In this document: positions 1-8,855 of the stretch, in pieces
Numbering within the stretch: the stretch's first letter is position 1
How the letters are laid out: every line of letters begins with the position of its first letter
From: Pseudomonas thivervalensis
Lineage (GTDB): Bacteria > Pseudomonadota > Gammaproteobacteria > Pseudomonadales > Pseudomonadaceae
Assembly (NCBI RefSeq): GCF_001269655.1
Contig: NZ_LHVE01000020.1
Coordinates: 682,001-746,000 of the forward strand
DNA length: 64,000 nt
Direction of reading: 5' to 3'
The notes under the pieces: model-generated
Databases searched by the model: none
The model's input: only the letters and a program-made list of their open reading frames with translations
What the model was told of the DNA's origin: nothing
Program-made: the position numbers and the translations under genes

Positions 1-16
1 TCTGGAGACATGGAAG

Positions 17-1003
17 TTGTTGGCTCCAAAGCCTTTCCGAACCTATCCAGACCTTGTCGCCCTCCTTACTCAGCGCAATATGCACGTAGCGGACCCTGCA
101 CGCGCAGAGCGTAAGCTCGCTCAGTTGGGGTATTACCGCCTTAGTGGCTATTGGTATCCCGCCCGCGAGTTTGACAAGGATCCTGCGACTAACCTGACTA
201 AAATCTGTCCGATATCGGGAAAGCCGCTTCGCCAGGATATGTTCGCAAATGGTGCCGATTTTGATGACGCTGTTGCCCTCTATCAGTTCGATAAACATCT
301 GCGACTACTCATGCTTGATGCTATCGAGCGGCTAGAGGTTAACCTGAAGACTGTGATCGCTCACGTTGTAGGCTATCACCACCCTATGGGGTACACCGAT
401 CCAAAGTTCATCCAGCCTAAGTACGCCAAGAACTTCACTTCGCGCGGCAAGGTCCGTAACAAATGGAACGAGTGGGTGGCTCGGCAGCAGGAGCTGCTGA
501 ACAGAAGTACCGAGGATTCCATCGAGTGGCATCGCCGGTCGGGGAGACCGATTCCTTTCTGGGTAGCGGTAGAGGCGTGGGATTTTGGTGCCCTTTCTCG
601 CTACTTCGAGATGCTTAACGGCACTTACCAGAACCAAGTTCTGGCTAGGTTTGGTTTGACTGATGCGCGGATTTTCGCTCGCTGGCTGCAGGAGATCAAT
701 CTTCTGCGCAACCGCTGTGCTCATCACACTCGAGTTTGGAATCAGGTATCCCTGAATCCACTGTCTGCACTTCCTACTGAACCATATTTCATTGCTCTGA
801 ATTTGGACGGCAACGCGCTGACCAGGCTCTATGGACTAGTCTCTATTGTCTGGTTCCTATTGCAGAAGATCGCACCGCGCTCGAACTGGATCAAGACCGT
901 CGCGGACTTGGTTGACACCAAACCGGGGTTGCCGGGATGCACGTTTGCATCGTTAGGGCTTCCGACCGAGACTGGGTTCCCTCGGGCAGCCTTTGGGATT
1001 TAG
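17..1003 (+). CDS. Abi family (Abi_2 / AbiD-AbiF-like) HEPN protein
   Basis: The product resembles the Abi_2 family (AbiD/AbiF type), whose members are linked to abortive infection against phage and are cytoplasmic. The N-terminal text (LVALLTQRNM, KLAQLGYYRLSGYW) is typical of the family. Near residue 235 the stretch LLRNRCAHHTRVWN carries an R-x4-H pattern (RNRCAH), the signature of HEPN ribonucleases, so RNA cleavage is the likely activity by inference. The listed start is a TTG at 17. The frame stays open to the window edge, so the true start may lie outside. Base composition is more AT-rich than the housekeeping genes that follow, which fits an acquired defence gene. No partner toxin or antitoxin is visible inside the window. 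Confidence 0.75.
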   Translation: MLAPKPFRTYPDLVALLTQRNMHVADPARAERKLAQLGYYRLSGYWYPAREFDKDPATNLTKICPISGKPLRQDMFANGADFDDAVALYQFDKHLRLLMLDAIERLEVNLKTVIAHVVGYHHPMGYTDPKFIQPKYAKNFTSRGKVRNKWNEWVARQQELLNRSTEDSIEWHRRSGRPIPFWVAVEAWDFGALSRYFEMLNGTYQNQVLARFGLTDARIFARWLQEINLLRNRCAHHTRVWNQVSLNPLSALPTEPYFIALNLDGNALTRLYGLVSIVWFLLQKIAPRSNWIKTVADLVDTKPGLPGCTFASLGLPTETGFPRAAFGI

Positions 1004-1058
1004 CTCGCTTGATCGTCGACCGCATATTGGCTCGACGAACCCCACCCTACTTCAACAA

Positions 1059-1088
1059 AAAAGGCCAACGCACATGCGTTGGCCTTTT
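1059..1088. terminator. Bidirectional intrinsic terminator
   Basis: A perfect inverted repeat (AAAAGGCCAACGCA / TGCGTTGGCCTTTT) with a very short loop sits between the convergent Abi gene and response regulator. It has A/T tracts on both sides, so it can serve both genes. Confidence 0.85.
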
Positions 1089-1102
1089 TCATTCCTGCTG
1101 TC

Positions 1103-1837
1103 CTAGCTCGCGACAGACGCTTCACTCCCCGCCGCGACACTCTCCAACCGATACCCATACCCGTAGATCGTCAGCAATTGCCACCCCCGATCCGCCGTCA
1201 GCCCGAGCTTGTTCCGCAGGCGATAGATGTGGGTGTCGAGCGGCCTGGACGAGGTCATTTCCTCGTGGGTCCAGAAGCGTTCGTAGAAGTATTCCCGGGA
1301 CAGCGGCCGGCCCAGGTTGGCGAACAGGCACCGGGCCAGGCGGTATTCCCGTTCGGTCAGACTGATGGGGATGCCGGCGCGGGTGATGGTCAGTTCGGCG
1401 TCGTCGAACGCCAGGTCGTTGAGCACCAGCACATCGCTGGCAGGCGCGCGTTGCAGGTTGTGACGGCGTAGCACGGCGGTGACCCGGGCCTTGAGCTCGT
1501 TGGGCCTGAAGGGTTTGCTCACGTAGTCGTCGGCGCCGGCGTTGAGGGCTTGGACGATGTCATGTTCGCCGTCGCGGCTGGTCAGCATGATGGCGGCCGG
1601 TGGCGAATCCATGTGCTCGCGGGTCCAGCGCAGTAGCGAAAGCCCACTGATGTCGGGCAATTGCCAGTCGAGGATCAACAGGTCGAAGGTTTCCCGGCGC
1701 AATTGCCGCAACAGGTCTTCGCCTCGTTCAAAACTGTGCAGGGTCCAGGCTTGCTCGTTCCTGCCAGGGATTTGTTGCAGTGTCTGTTCTACCCGGCGCA
1801 GCTCGGCCGGTTCATCGTCCAGTATGGCGACACGCAT
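1103..1837 (-). CDS. OmpR-family response regulator
   Basis: A 244-residue two-component response regulator. The receiver domain (about 1-120) has the acidic pair DD at 7-8, the phospho-acceptor D57 in LLILDWQLP, and the conserved lysine in DDYVSKPF. The C-terminal winged helix (about 130-235) ends with DTHIYRLRNKLG and YGYGYRLE, typical of OmpR/PhoB DNA-binding domains. The ATG at 1837 was chosen over the longer frame because AAGGA lies about 10 bases upstream and the receiver begins at once (MRVAILDDEP). It is divergent from the histidine kinase at 2072, its probable partner. The signal sensed is unknown. Confidence 0.85.
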   Translation of the reverse strand: MRVAILDDEPAELRRVEQTLQQIPGRNEQAWTLHSFERGEDLLRQLRRETFDLLILDWQLPDISGLSLLRWTREHMDSPPAAIMLTSRDGEHDIVQALNAGADDYVSKPFRPNELKARVTAVLRRHNLQRAPASDVLVLNDLAFDDAELTITRAGIPISLTEREYRLARCLFANLGRPLSREYFYERFWTHEEMTSSRPLDTHIYRLRNKLGLTADRGWQLLTIYGYGYRLESVAAGSEASVAS

Positions 1838-2071
1838 GGAATGCGATTCCTTGATCTCGAAAATAACGGACATCTTCATGTGGCAATGAACGGCAGCCAG
1901 TGGCTGATTCGTTGTTGACCCGTCGCTGGCTGCGACAATACCGGCTCGCGGCACAGAGGGAAAGGCAGCAGCGCGCCACCATCGAGTTCGCTATAGTCGT
2001 GGGCTTTAAGCCGGGCGACTTGTGCAGGCAGTGAAGATATCCACAGTCCTTGAGTTCGGTCAGGAGGCCTA

Positions 2072-3589
2072 TTGAGTAACCAGCGTCGTCGTGAAAGTCG
2101 TGAACCCACCCAGGTCCAGCGGTTGTTTCGTCAGTTGGTAAGGGAATGGTTGTGGATAAGCCTGTTGCTGTTGCCGCTGACGGCCTTGCTGTCATTGAGC
2201 AGTCAAACAACGGGTGACCGTTCAGGCGCCGCATTGATGTCGGTGTGCCTGGTGGGATGTGCGTTGGGCTTGCTGTTGTTGCGCCCGCGCCTGGCCCTGT
2301 GGACAACAGTGGGTGGCATGAGTCTGGCCCTCTTGATCAGCGCCGTATTGGGTGCGCAGGGTTGGTGGTGGTCGCCCATGGCCAGTGTGCTGGGCATCAT
2401 GTTCGGCTACCTGATCTGGAACTGGCGGCGCCTGAGCGTGGTGCTGGCCTATTTTGGCTGGGAGCTGGCCCGCTTGGACGCCGAGCCCAAGGTTTTCCCG
2501 GAACGTCGCCGTGCCTCCTACACCGGCAGCGACCGTCTGCAGGGCCAGATCATGGCCCTGGAACAAGCCATGAGCCGAACCCGCGACACCCGGCGCTTCA
2601 TCGCCGACGGTTTGGAATACCTGCCCGTGGCAACCATGATCAGCGATCCCCAAGGCAAGTTGCTGCTCGGTAATCGCAAGGCACGCGAGTTGTTCGGCCA
2701 TGGCCTGGCGGGCGGCGACGTGCTGGAGCACCTTGGGCAATTGGGTTATCCGGGGTTGGAGCACGGGGCGCATCACCGGTTATCCACATTGCCCTTGGTG
2801 GAGTTTCGCGACATTCGCGAGCGCAGCTTGCGTCTGGAACGGGCGGCGTTGTTGCCGGTTGATGGCGATGCGCCGATTGGCTGGTTGTTGAGCCTCACGG
2901 ACCTGAGCGCCGAACGCGAGGCGGAAGAACAGCGTAGCGTCATGCTGCGCTTCCTCTCCCATGACCTGCGCGCGCCTCACTCGGCGATCCTTGCCCTGCT
3001 CGATGTGCAGCGGTACCAGGCCGGTGGCGATCATCCGTTGTTCGACCAGATTGAGCGCCAGGTACGTCGCGCCCTGGAGCTGACCGAGGGGTTCGTGCAA
3101 CTGGCCAAGGCCGAGTCCGAGGCGTATCAATTCCAGCCGACGCTGTTCGCCATGCTGGTGCTGGACGTGCTGGACCAGGCACTGCCCATCGCCCAGGCAA
3201 AACGCATCCAGTTGGTTCATGAAATAGAGGATGAGGAGGCGATGGTCAGGGCGGATCAATCGTTGCTGACCCGTGCGCTGTTCAATCTGCTGGAAAACGC
3301 CATCAAGTACAGCCCGTCCGACGCCTGCATTTCCCTGCAGGTGCACTGCGCGTCGGGGTGGTTGGTCTGCGCTGTTGCCGACCAAGGCAAGGGCATCAGC
3401 GCTGAAGAACTGCCGGAACTGTTCAGTCAGTACCGACGGTTTTCGTCGGCCCAAGGGGTCGATGGCATTGGCTTGGGGTTATCGATGGTCAAGGCCGTGG
3501 TGGACCATCACGAGGGGAAAATCGAGTGCCACAGCGTGGTGGGTAAAGGCACGACGTTCAGCCTGCGCTTCCCGTTATTGGAAGATTGA
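2072..3589 (+). CDS. Membrane sensor histidine kinase
   Basis: A 505-residue inner-membrane kinase. The first 140 residues hold about three or four hydrophobic segments, then a PAS-like stretch (YLPVATMISDPQGKLLLGN). The H-box is FLSHDLRAPHSA with phospho-acceptor H297, followed by the N-box NLLENAIKYS, DQGKGI and GIGLGLSMV of the ATPase domain. The start is TTG, supported by AGGAGG four bases before it. The membrane part (PMASVLGIMFGYLIWNWRRL, then ELARLDAEP) resembles the tail of CHASE2-type kinases, but no large extracellular CHASE2 domain precedes it. The protein may be a shortened relative; that is inference. It lies divergent to the regulator at 1103-1837. Confidence 0.85.
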   Translation: MSNQRRRESREPTQVQRLFRQLVREWLWISLLLLPLTALLSLSSQTTGDRSGAALMSVCLVGCALGLLLLRPRLALWTTVGGMSLALLISAVLGAQGWWWSPMASVLGIMFGYLIWNWRRLSVVLAYFGWELARLDAEPKVFPERRRASYTGSDRLQGQIMALEQAMSRTRDTRRFIADGLEYLPVATMISDPQGKLLLGNRKARELFGHGLAGGDVLEHLGQLGYPGLEHGAHHRLSTLPLVEFRDIRERSLRLERAALLPVDGDAPIGWLLSLTDLSAEREAEEQRSVMLRFLSHDLRAPHSAILALLDVQRYQAGGDHPLFDQIERQVRRALELTEGFVQLAKAESEAYQFQPTLFAMLVLDVLDQALPIAQAKRIQLVHEIEDEEAMVRADQSLLTRALFNLLENAIKYSPSDACISLQVHCASGWLVCAVADQGKGISAEELPELFSQYRRFSSAQGVDGIGLGLSMVKAVVDHHEGKIECHSVVGKGTTFSLRFPLLED

Positions 3590-3645
3590 AAAGATTGCAG
3601 CCTACGGGATTACAGGCACTGCCGAAGGCGGCGATCTTTGGGTGC
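3590..3645. repeat. Degenerate REP-like palindrome
   Basis: The text just after the kinase gene (GATTGCAGCC ... CTGCCGAAGGCGGCGATCTTT) looks like a worn copy of the pseudomonad repeat built on GATCGCAGCC/GGCTGCGATC, seen more intact at 54724-54828. The following 120 bases are AT-rich and contain no gene. Confidence 0.45.
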
Positions 3646-3767
3646 TATAAAAACTTATGCACCTAACCGTCGGTTTTATGTGTTTAGGAAATATGTATTA
3701 AAAACATACACATACAGCATAAAAGCGACGAATTCCAAAAAAACGGTACACAGGTTATCCACAGATC

Positions 3768-4547
3768 TCAAACAGCGGCTTGTTCCGTGGGGACTTCCGC
3801 CACAGGGCCGGGAGGAAGCGAGCCCATGTCCCGTTGTGCCTGTTCATTCCAGGCTTGTACGCGGTCATTGAGCTCGGCGATGGCGCGGGGCCCGGTACCT
3901 TCGGCATACATCGGCGCGCCGATCACCACGGTGATGACGCCCGGTGTCCTGATCCAGCCTGCCTTGGGCCAGAATTTTCCGGCATTGTGTGCAATCGGCA
4001 GCACCGGCAGGTTCGCGTTCACCGCCAAAGCGGAACCGCTGCGGGAGAACTTTCCAACCGTCCCGTAAGGAACACGGGTGCCCTCGGGGAAAATCAGCAC
4101 CCACGTATTGTCCTTGAGCAGTTCGTCACCCTTCTTCGCCACTTGCTTGAGCGCCAATTTGGGGTTGTCGCGATCGATGGCAATCGGGCGCAGCATCGCC
4201 ATGGCCCAGCCGAAGAACGGCACGAACAGCAGTTCACGCTTGAGGACCTGGCTCAACGGCTCGAAGTAGGCCGAGAGAAAGAACGTCTCCCAGGTGCTCT
4301 GGTGGTTGGACTGGATCACGCAGGGCCGGTCCGGCACGTTCTCGGCGCCCTTCACTTCGTAGCGAATGCCCAGGAACACCTTGCTCAGCCACAGTGCGCA
4401 GCGGCACCAGTACACGTTGATGAAACGGTAGCGCGCCCGGAACGGCAGGAAGGGCGCGATAAAAAAACTCAGGGAACACCACAATAAGGAACTGGTGCCC
4501 AGCAGCAGGTAAAAGAGAAAGCTTCTGATGGCCTGCAATATCGACAT
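3768..4547 (-). CDS. plsC: 1-acyl-sn-glycerol-3-phosphate acyltransferase (LptA/HdtS type)
   Basis: A 259-residue acyltransferase that would make phosphatidic acid from lysophosphatidic acid at the inner membrane. An N-terminal hydrophobic segment (FLFYLLLGTSSLLWCSLSFF) is followed by the acyltransferase motif NHQSTWE (H-x4-E rather than the common H-x4-D), the substrate motif FPEGTR, and a PVLPIAHN block. The position beside gmhB-glyS-glyQ matches PAO1 PA0005. The P. fluorescens relative was named HdtS after a reported link to acyl-homoserine lactones; that is recalled, not shown here. The ATG at 4547 puts the membrane segment close to the N terminus; an upstream ATG at 4571 is less likely. 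Confidence 0.88.
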   Translation of the reverse strand: MSILQAIRSFLFYLLLGTSSLLWCSLSFFIAPFLPFRARYRFINVYWCRCALWLSKVFLGIRYEVKGAENVPDRPCVIQSNHQSTWETFFLSAYFEPLSQVLKRELLFVPFFGWAMAMLRPIAIDRDNPKLALKQVAKKGDELLKDNTWVLIFPEGTRVPYGTVGKFSRSGSALAVNANLPVLPIAHNAGKFWPKAGWIRTPGVITVVIGAPMYAEGTGPRAIAELNDRVQAWNEQAQRDMGSLPPGPVAEVPTEQAAV

Positions 4548-4627
4548 AGCGGCATTTACCGTTGCGGGCAATGCCCGCCTGTTTAAGCGCTTCCCGAACA
4601 GTCCTTGATCAGGATGTCTTGGGAGCT

Positions 4628-5161
4628 CTAATTGTGGATAAGTTCAGCGGCAATCGCCGCCAGGTCGTCAAAAATCAAGGTGCCCACCGGTAGGGTCTTG
4701 CCCAGAGTCTTCTCGCCTTTCCCGGTCCTTACCAAAACTGGCTGACAATCGACGGCCTTGGCCGCCTCCAGGTCACCGAGACTGTCACCGACGAACCACA
4801 CACCTGCCAAAGCCACATCGTAATGCGCGGCAATGGTTTTCAACATGCCCGGCTTGGGCTTGCGGCAATCGCAGCCGTCGTCCGGCCCGTGCGGGCAATG
4901 GACGATCAAGCCGACTTCCCCGCCCTGCTCCGCCACCAGGGCGCGCAAGCGCTCATGCATGGCGTTGAGGACGGCGAGGTCATAATAACCGCGGGCAATG
5001 CCCGACTGGTTGGTGGCCACCGCCACCGTCCAGCCGGCCTTGCTCAACTGCGCGATGGCTTCGATCGAACCGGGCAGCGGTAACCACTCCTCCACCGATT
5101 TGATGTAAGCGTCGGAGTCGTGATTGATCACCCCGTCCCGATCGAGAATCAGCAGTTTCAA
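4628..5161 (-). CDS. gmhB: D-glycero-D-manno-heptose 1,7-bisphosphate phosphatase
   Basis: A HAD-superfamily phosphatase of 177 residues that removes the C7 phosphate in ADP-heptose synthesis for the lipopolysaccharide core. Visible motifs are DRDGVIN (nucleophile and acid aspartates), TNQSG, the zinc-binding run CPHGPDDGCDCRKPKPG, and GDSLGDLEAA. The start is taken as the TTG at 5161, giving the usual family N terminus (KLLILDRDG). GAGGAG lies six bases upstream, and the longer ATG frame would overlap glyS. It sits 10 bases downstream of glyS on the same strand, so glyQ-glyS-gmhB and probably the acyltransferase form one transcript. Confidence 0.92.
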   Translation of the reverse strand: MKLLILDRDGVINHDSDAYIKSVEEWLPLPGSIEAIAQLSKAGWTVAVATNQSGIARGYYDLAVLNAMHERLRALVAEQGGEVGLIVHCPHGPDDGCDCRKPKPGMLKTIAAHYDVALAGVWFVGDSLGDLEAAKAVDCQPVLVRTGKGEKTLGKTLPVGTLIFDDLAAIAAELIHN

Positions 5162-5171
5162 CAGCAACTCC

Positions 5172-7223
5172 TCAACCCAGCACGGAAATATCGGCAATAT
5201 TGAGGAACAGGCTGCGCAGGCGAGTCAGCAATGCATAACGATTCTTGCGAACGTCTTCGTTGTCCGCGTTCACCATCACCGCTTCAAAGAACGCATCGAC
5301 CGGTTCACGCAGTGCCGCCAGGCGTGCCAATGCTTCGGCATAATCGCGTTTTTCCATGAGCGGTTGCACGGACGAATACGCCTGTTGAATCGCCGAGTTG
5401 AGCGAAAACTCGGCGGCGTTATCAAAGTAACGTGCTTCAACGGCTTTGATTGAAGGCTCGGCCTTGCCCAGCAGGTTCGAAACCCGCTTGTTCACCGCCG
5501 CCAGCGCAGCCGCTTCCGGCAATTTGCGGAACGCCTGCACCGCTTGTACGCGCTGGTCGAAGTCCAGGGCCGAGCCCGGCTTCAGGGCACGCACCGACAG
5601 GTAGGTGGCGACGTCGACGCCTTCGTCTTCATAACGCGCACGCAGGCGGTCGAAGATGAACTCCAGCACCGCATCGGCCAGGCCGGCAGCCTTGACCTTG
5701 CTGCCGAACGCATTGACGGCGAACGCCACGGCGTCGTTCAGGTCCAGGTCCAACTGCTTGTCGATCAGGATCCGCAACACGCCCAGCGCCGCACGACGCA
5801 GTGCATACGGGTCTTTGCTGCCGGTGGGCAGCATGCCGATGCCGAAGATGCCGACCAGGGTATCGAGCTTGTCGGCGATCGCCACGGCCGCACCGGTCAG
5901 GGTGGTGGGCAGTTCAGCGCCGGCACCGCGGGGCATGTACTGCTCGTTCAGTGCCAAGGCCACGTCTTGCGGCTCGCCATCGTTGAGGGCGTAGTAGTAA
6001 CCGGCGACGCCTTGCATCTCCGGGAACTCACCGACCATCTCGGTCGACAGGTCGCACTTGGACAGGATGCCGGCACGGGCTGCGCGCTGGGCATCGCCGC
6101 CGATGCGTGGGGCGATGAACGCCGCCAGTTTCGAAACGCGCTCGGCCTTGTCGTAGACGCTGCCGAGTTTCTCCTGGAACACCACGTTGCGCAGGCGCTC
6201 GTTGAAGCTTTCCAGGGGCTGTTTCTTGTCTTGCTTGAAGAAGAACTCGGCATCGGTCAGGCGCGGGCGAACGACTTTTTCGTTACCGGCGATGATCTGC
6301 TGCGGGTCCTTGCTTTCGATGTTGGCGACCGTGATGAAGCGCGGCAGCAACTTGCCTTCGGCGTCCAGCAGGCAGAAGTACTTCTGGTTGTCCTGCATGG
6401 TGGTGATCAACGCTTCCTGCGGCACTTCAAGGAAACGTTCCTCGAACGAGCACACCAGCGGCACTGGCCATTCCACCAGCGCGGTCACCTCGTCCAGCAG
6501 GTTGGCCGGCACGATAGCGGTGCCTTCCTGCAGGGTGGCCAGCTCTTCGGTTCGCTTGCTGATCAGCTCGCGGCGCTCGTTGGCGTCGGCCAGCACGTAG
6601 GCGGCACGCAGGTCGGCCAGGTAGTTGGCCGGCGAGGTGATGCGTACGCTTTGCGGATGATGGAAGCGGTGGCCGCGAGAATCACGCCCGGCCGTCTGGG
6701 CCAGGATCGTGCAATCGATGACCTGGTCACCGAGCAGCATCACCAGCCATTGGGTCGGACGCACGAACTCTTCCTTGCGCGCCGCCCAGCGCATGCGCTT
6801 GGGGATCGGCAAGTCATTGAGGGAGTCTTCGACGATGGTCGGCAACAGGCTGGCGGTCGGCTTGCCCTTGATGCTCTGGCTGTAGCGCAGCTTCGGACCG
6901 CTCTGGTCGATTTCGCTCAGGTCCACGCCACACTTCTTGGCGAAGCCCAGGGCGGCCTGGGTCGGGTTGCCGTCGGCATCGAACGCAGCCTGGCGTGGCG
7001 GGCCATCGAGGTTGATGCTGCGGTCCGGCTGTTGGGTCGCCAGGGCGGTGATCAGCACGGCCAGGCGGCGCGGCGCGGCGTAGACCTGTTTGGCTTCGTA
7101 GCTCAGGCCGGCGGCTTGCAGGCCCTTGTCGATACCGGCCAGGAACGCGTCGGCCAGAGTGTTCAGGGCTTTGGGTGGCAGTTCTTCGGTGCCCAGTTCA
7201 ACCAGAAAATCTTGAGCACTCAT
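5172..7223 (-). CDS. glyS: Glycyl-tRNA synthetase beta subunit
   Basis: The 683-residue beta subunit of the heterotetrameric bacterial glycyl-tRNA synthetase, of normal family length. It begins MSAQDFLVELGTEELPPKAL, the conserved GlyS N terminus. Other family blocks are RRMRWAARKEEFVRPTQW, the DNQKYFCLLDAEGKLLPRFI region, and a C-terminal anticodon-binding domain ending LRSLFLNIADISVLG. Its ATG overlaps the TGA of glyQ by four bases (ATGA), indicating translational coupling of the two subunits. Confidence 0.97.
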   Translation of the reverse strand: MSAQDFLVELGTEELPPKALNTLADAFLAGIDKGLQAAGLSYEAKQVYAAPRRLAVLITALATQQPDRSINLDGPPRQAAFDADGNPTQAALGFAKKCGVDLSEIDQSGPKLRYSQSIKGKPTASLLPTIVEDSLNDLPIPKRMRWAARKEEFVRPTQWLVMLLGDQVIDCTILAQTAGRDSRGHRFHHPQSVRITSPANYLADLRAAYVLADANERRELISKRTEELATLQEGTAIVPANLLDEVTALVEWPVPLVCSFEERFLEVPQEALITTMQDNQKYFCLLDAEGKLLPRFITVANIESKDPQQIIAGNEKVVRPRLTDAEFFFKQDKKQPLESFNERLRNVVFQEKLGSVYDKAERVSKLAAFIAPRIGGDAQRAARAGILSKCDLSTEMVGEFPEMQGVAGYYYALNDGEPQDVALALNEQYMPRGAGAELPTTLTGAAVAIADKLDTLVGIFGIGMLPTGSKDPYALRRAALGVLRILIDKQLDLDLNDAVAFAVNAFGSKVKAAGLADAVLEFIFDRLRARYEDEGVDVATYLSVRALKPGSALDFDQRVQAVQAFRKLPEAAALAAVNKRVSNLLGKAEPSIKAVEARYFDNAAEFSLNSAIQQAYSSVQPLMEKRDYAEALARLAALREPVDAFFEAVMVNADNEDVRKNRYALLTRLRSLFLNIADISVLG

Positions 7224-8173
7224 TGTGCAGCCTCCAGCTTAGCCAACACTTCATCACGCAGGTCCGGGGTCGCCATCGGGAAGCCCAGCTTGGCACGGGC
7301 CAGCAGGTAGGCTTGCGCAACGGAGCGCGCCAGGGTGCGTACACGCAGGATGTATTGCTGGCGCGCGGTCACGGAAATCGCCCGGCGTGCATCCAGCAGG
7401 TTGAAGGTATGGGACGCCTTCAACACCATTTCATAACTCGGCAACGGCAGCGGCTGGTCCAGTTCGATCAGGCGCTTGGCTTCGCTTTCATAGAAGTCGA
7501 ACAGTTCGAACAGCTTCTCGACGTTGGCGTGTTCGAAGTTGTAGGTCGACTGCTCCACTTCGTTCTGGTGGAACACGTCGCCATAGGTCACTTTGCCGAA
7601 CGGGCCGTCGGCCCACACCAGGTCGTAGACCGAGTCCACGCCCTGCAGGTACATGGCCAGGCGTTCCAGGCCATAGGTGATCTCGCCGGTGACCGGGTAG
7701 CACTCGATGCCGCCCGCCTGCTGGAAGTAGGTGAACTGGGTCACTTCCATGCCGTTGAGCCAGACTTCCCAGCCCAGGCCCCAGGCGCCCAGGGTTGGCG
7801 ATTCCCAGTTGTCTTCGACAAAACGAATGTCGTGCACGAGCGGGTCGAGGCCGACATGCTTGAGGGAGCCCAGGTACAGTTCCTGGAAGTTTTCCGGGTT
7901 CGGCTTCAGAACCACCTGGAACTGGTAGTAGTGCTGCAGGCGGTTCGGGTTTTCGCCGTAGCGGCCGTCAGTCGGGCGGCGGCTGGGCTGCACATAAGCG
8001 GCGTTCCAGGTTTCCGGGCCGATGGCACGCAGAAACGTGGCAGTGTGGAAAGTGCCGGCGCCTACTTCCATATCGTAGGGCTGAAGTACCACGCAACCTT
8101 GCTCGGCCCAGTATTGCTGGAGGGCGAGGATCAAGTCTTGGAAGGTACGCACGGCTGGCGTAGGCTGGCTCAC
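7220..8173 (-). CDS. glyQ: Glycyl-tRNA synthetase alpha subunit
   Basis: The 317-residue catalytic alpha subunit of glycyl-tRNA synthetase. Conserved text includes TFQDLILALQQYWAEQGC, QPYDMEVGAGTFHTATFLRA, and QPSRRPTDGRYGENPNR, which are class II synthetase motifs of this family. The open frame runs far upstream over tag, but the GTG at 8173 (MSQPTPAVRTFQDL) gives the standard length and has AGGTG seven bases upstream. It is divergent from tag, and their promoters must lie in the 81-base gap 8174-8254. Confidence 0.97.
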   Translation of the reverse strand: MSQPTPAVRTFQDLILALQQYWAEQGCVVLQPYDMEVGAGTFHTATFLRAIGPETWNAAYVQPSRRPTDGRYGENPNRLQHYYQFQVVLKPNPENFQELYLGSLKHVGLDPLVHDIRFVEDNWESPTLGAWGLGWEVWLNGMEVTQFTYFQQAGGIECYPVTGEITYGLERLAMYLQGVDSVYDLVWADGPFGKVTYGDVFHQNEVEQSTYNFEHANVEKLFELFDFYESEAKRLIELDQPLPLPSYEMVLKASHTFNLLDARRAISVTARQQYILRVRTLARSVAQAYLLARAKLGFPMATPDLRDEVLAKLEAAQ

Positions 8174-8254
8174 GAAATTCACCTGTTTCTTGGGCTGCGA
8201 TTTAAAGAGCGGGAGTATACCCGATTCGTTCGTGCGCACGCCCCCTGGAGCCTT

Positions 8255-8812
8255 ATGCCACGCTGCTTTTGGTGTTCTGACGATCCGTTGTACATGGCTT
8301 ATCACGATCAGGAGTGGGGCACGCCGCTGCGCGATGCGCAGGGTTTGTTCGAGTTGCTTTTGCTCGAAGGGTTCCAGGCCGGGTTGTCCTGGATCACCGT
8401 TTTGCGCAAACGCGAGCGCTACCGGGAAGTGTTGTACGGCTTCGATGTGCAACGGGTGGCGCAAATGAGCGACGCCGAAATCGATGAGCTGATGCTCGAC
8501 CCGGGCATCATCCGCAACCGTCTCAAGCTCAAGGCCGCCCGCCGCAACGCCCAGGCCTGGCTGGCGCTGGAAGACCCTGTGGCGTTCCTCTGGTCGTTCG
8601 TCGGCGGCAAACCCATCATCAACCATTTCAAGGACCGCACCGAAGTGCCGGCCATCACGCCCGAGGCGCTGGCAATGAGCAAAGGCCTGAAAAAAGCCGG
8701 GTTCACCTTCGTCGGGCCGACCATTTGCTACGCCTTGATGCAGGCCTCGGGCATGGTCATGGACCACACTCAGGACTGCGACCGCTACGCCGAGTTGGCA
8801 AACGGCGGTTAG
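8255..8812 (+). CDS. tag: DNA-3-methyladenine glycosylase I
   Basis: A 185-residue base-excision repair enzyme that removes 3-methyladenine from alkylated DNA. The N terminus MPRCFWCSDDPLYMAYHDQEWG and the later HFKDR and TFVGPTICYALMQASG are family hallmarks. Cys4 and the C-terminal HTQDC (His and Cys) fit the Tag zinc site. The ATG at 8255 has GGAG five bases upstream; the long open frame before it is antisense to glyQ. It is divergent from glyQ and followed 43 bases later by the lipid A acyltransferase, as in other Pseudomonas. Confidence 0.95.
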   Translation: MPRCFWCSDDPLYMAYHDQEWGTPLRDAQGLFELLLLEGFQAGLSWITVLRKRERYREVLYGFDVQRVAQMSDAEIDELMLDPGIIRNRLKLKAARRNAQAWLALEDPVAFLWSFVGGKPIINHFKDRTEVPAITPEALAMSKGLKKAGFTFVGPTICYALMQASGMVMDHTQDCDRYAELANGG

Positions 8813-8855
8813 AATAGCCGGCTCGCAACACGGCCCATACATTCAGGAGTGACCT

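Noticed and set aside
5544..7310. A 588-codon frame antisense to glyS.
   Set aside because: It is a shadow of glyS codon bias, with low-complexity text and no recognisable domain.
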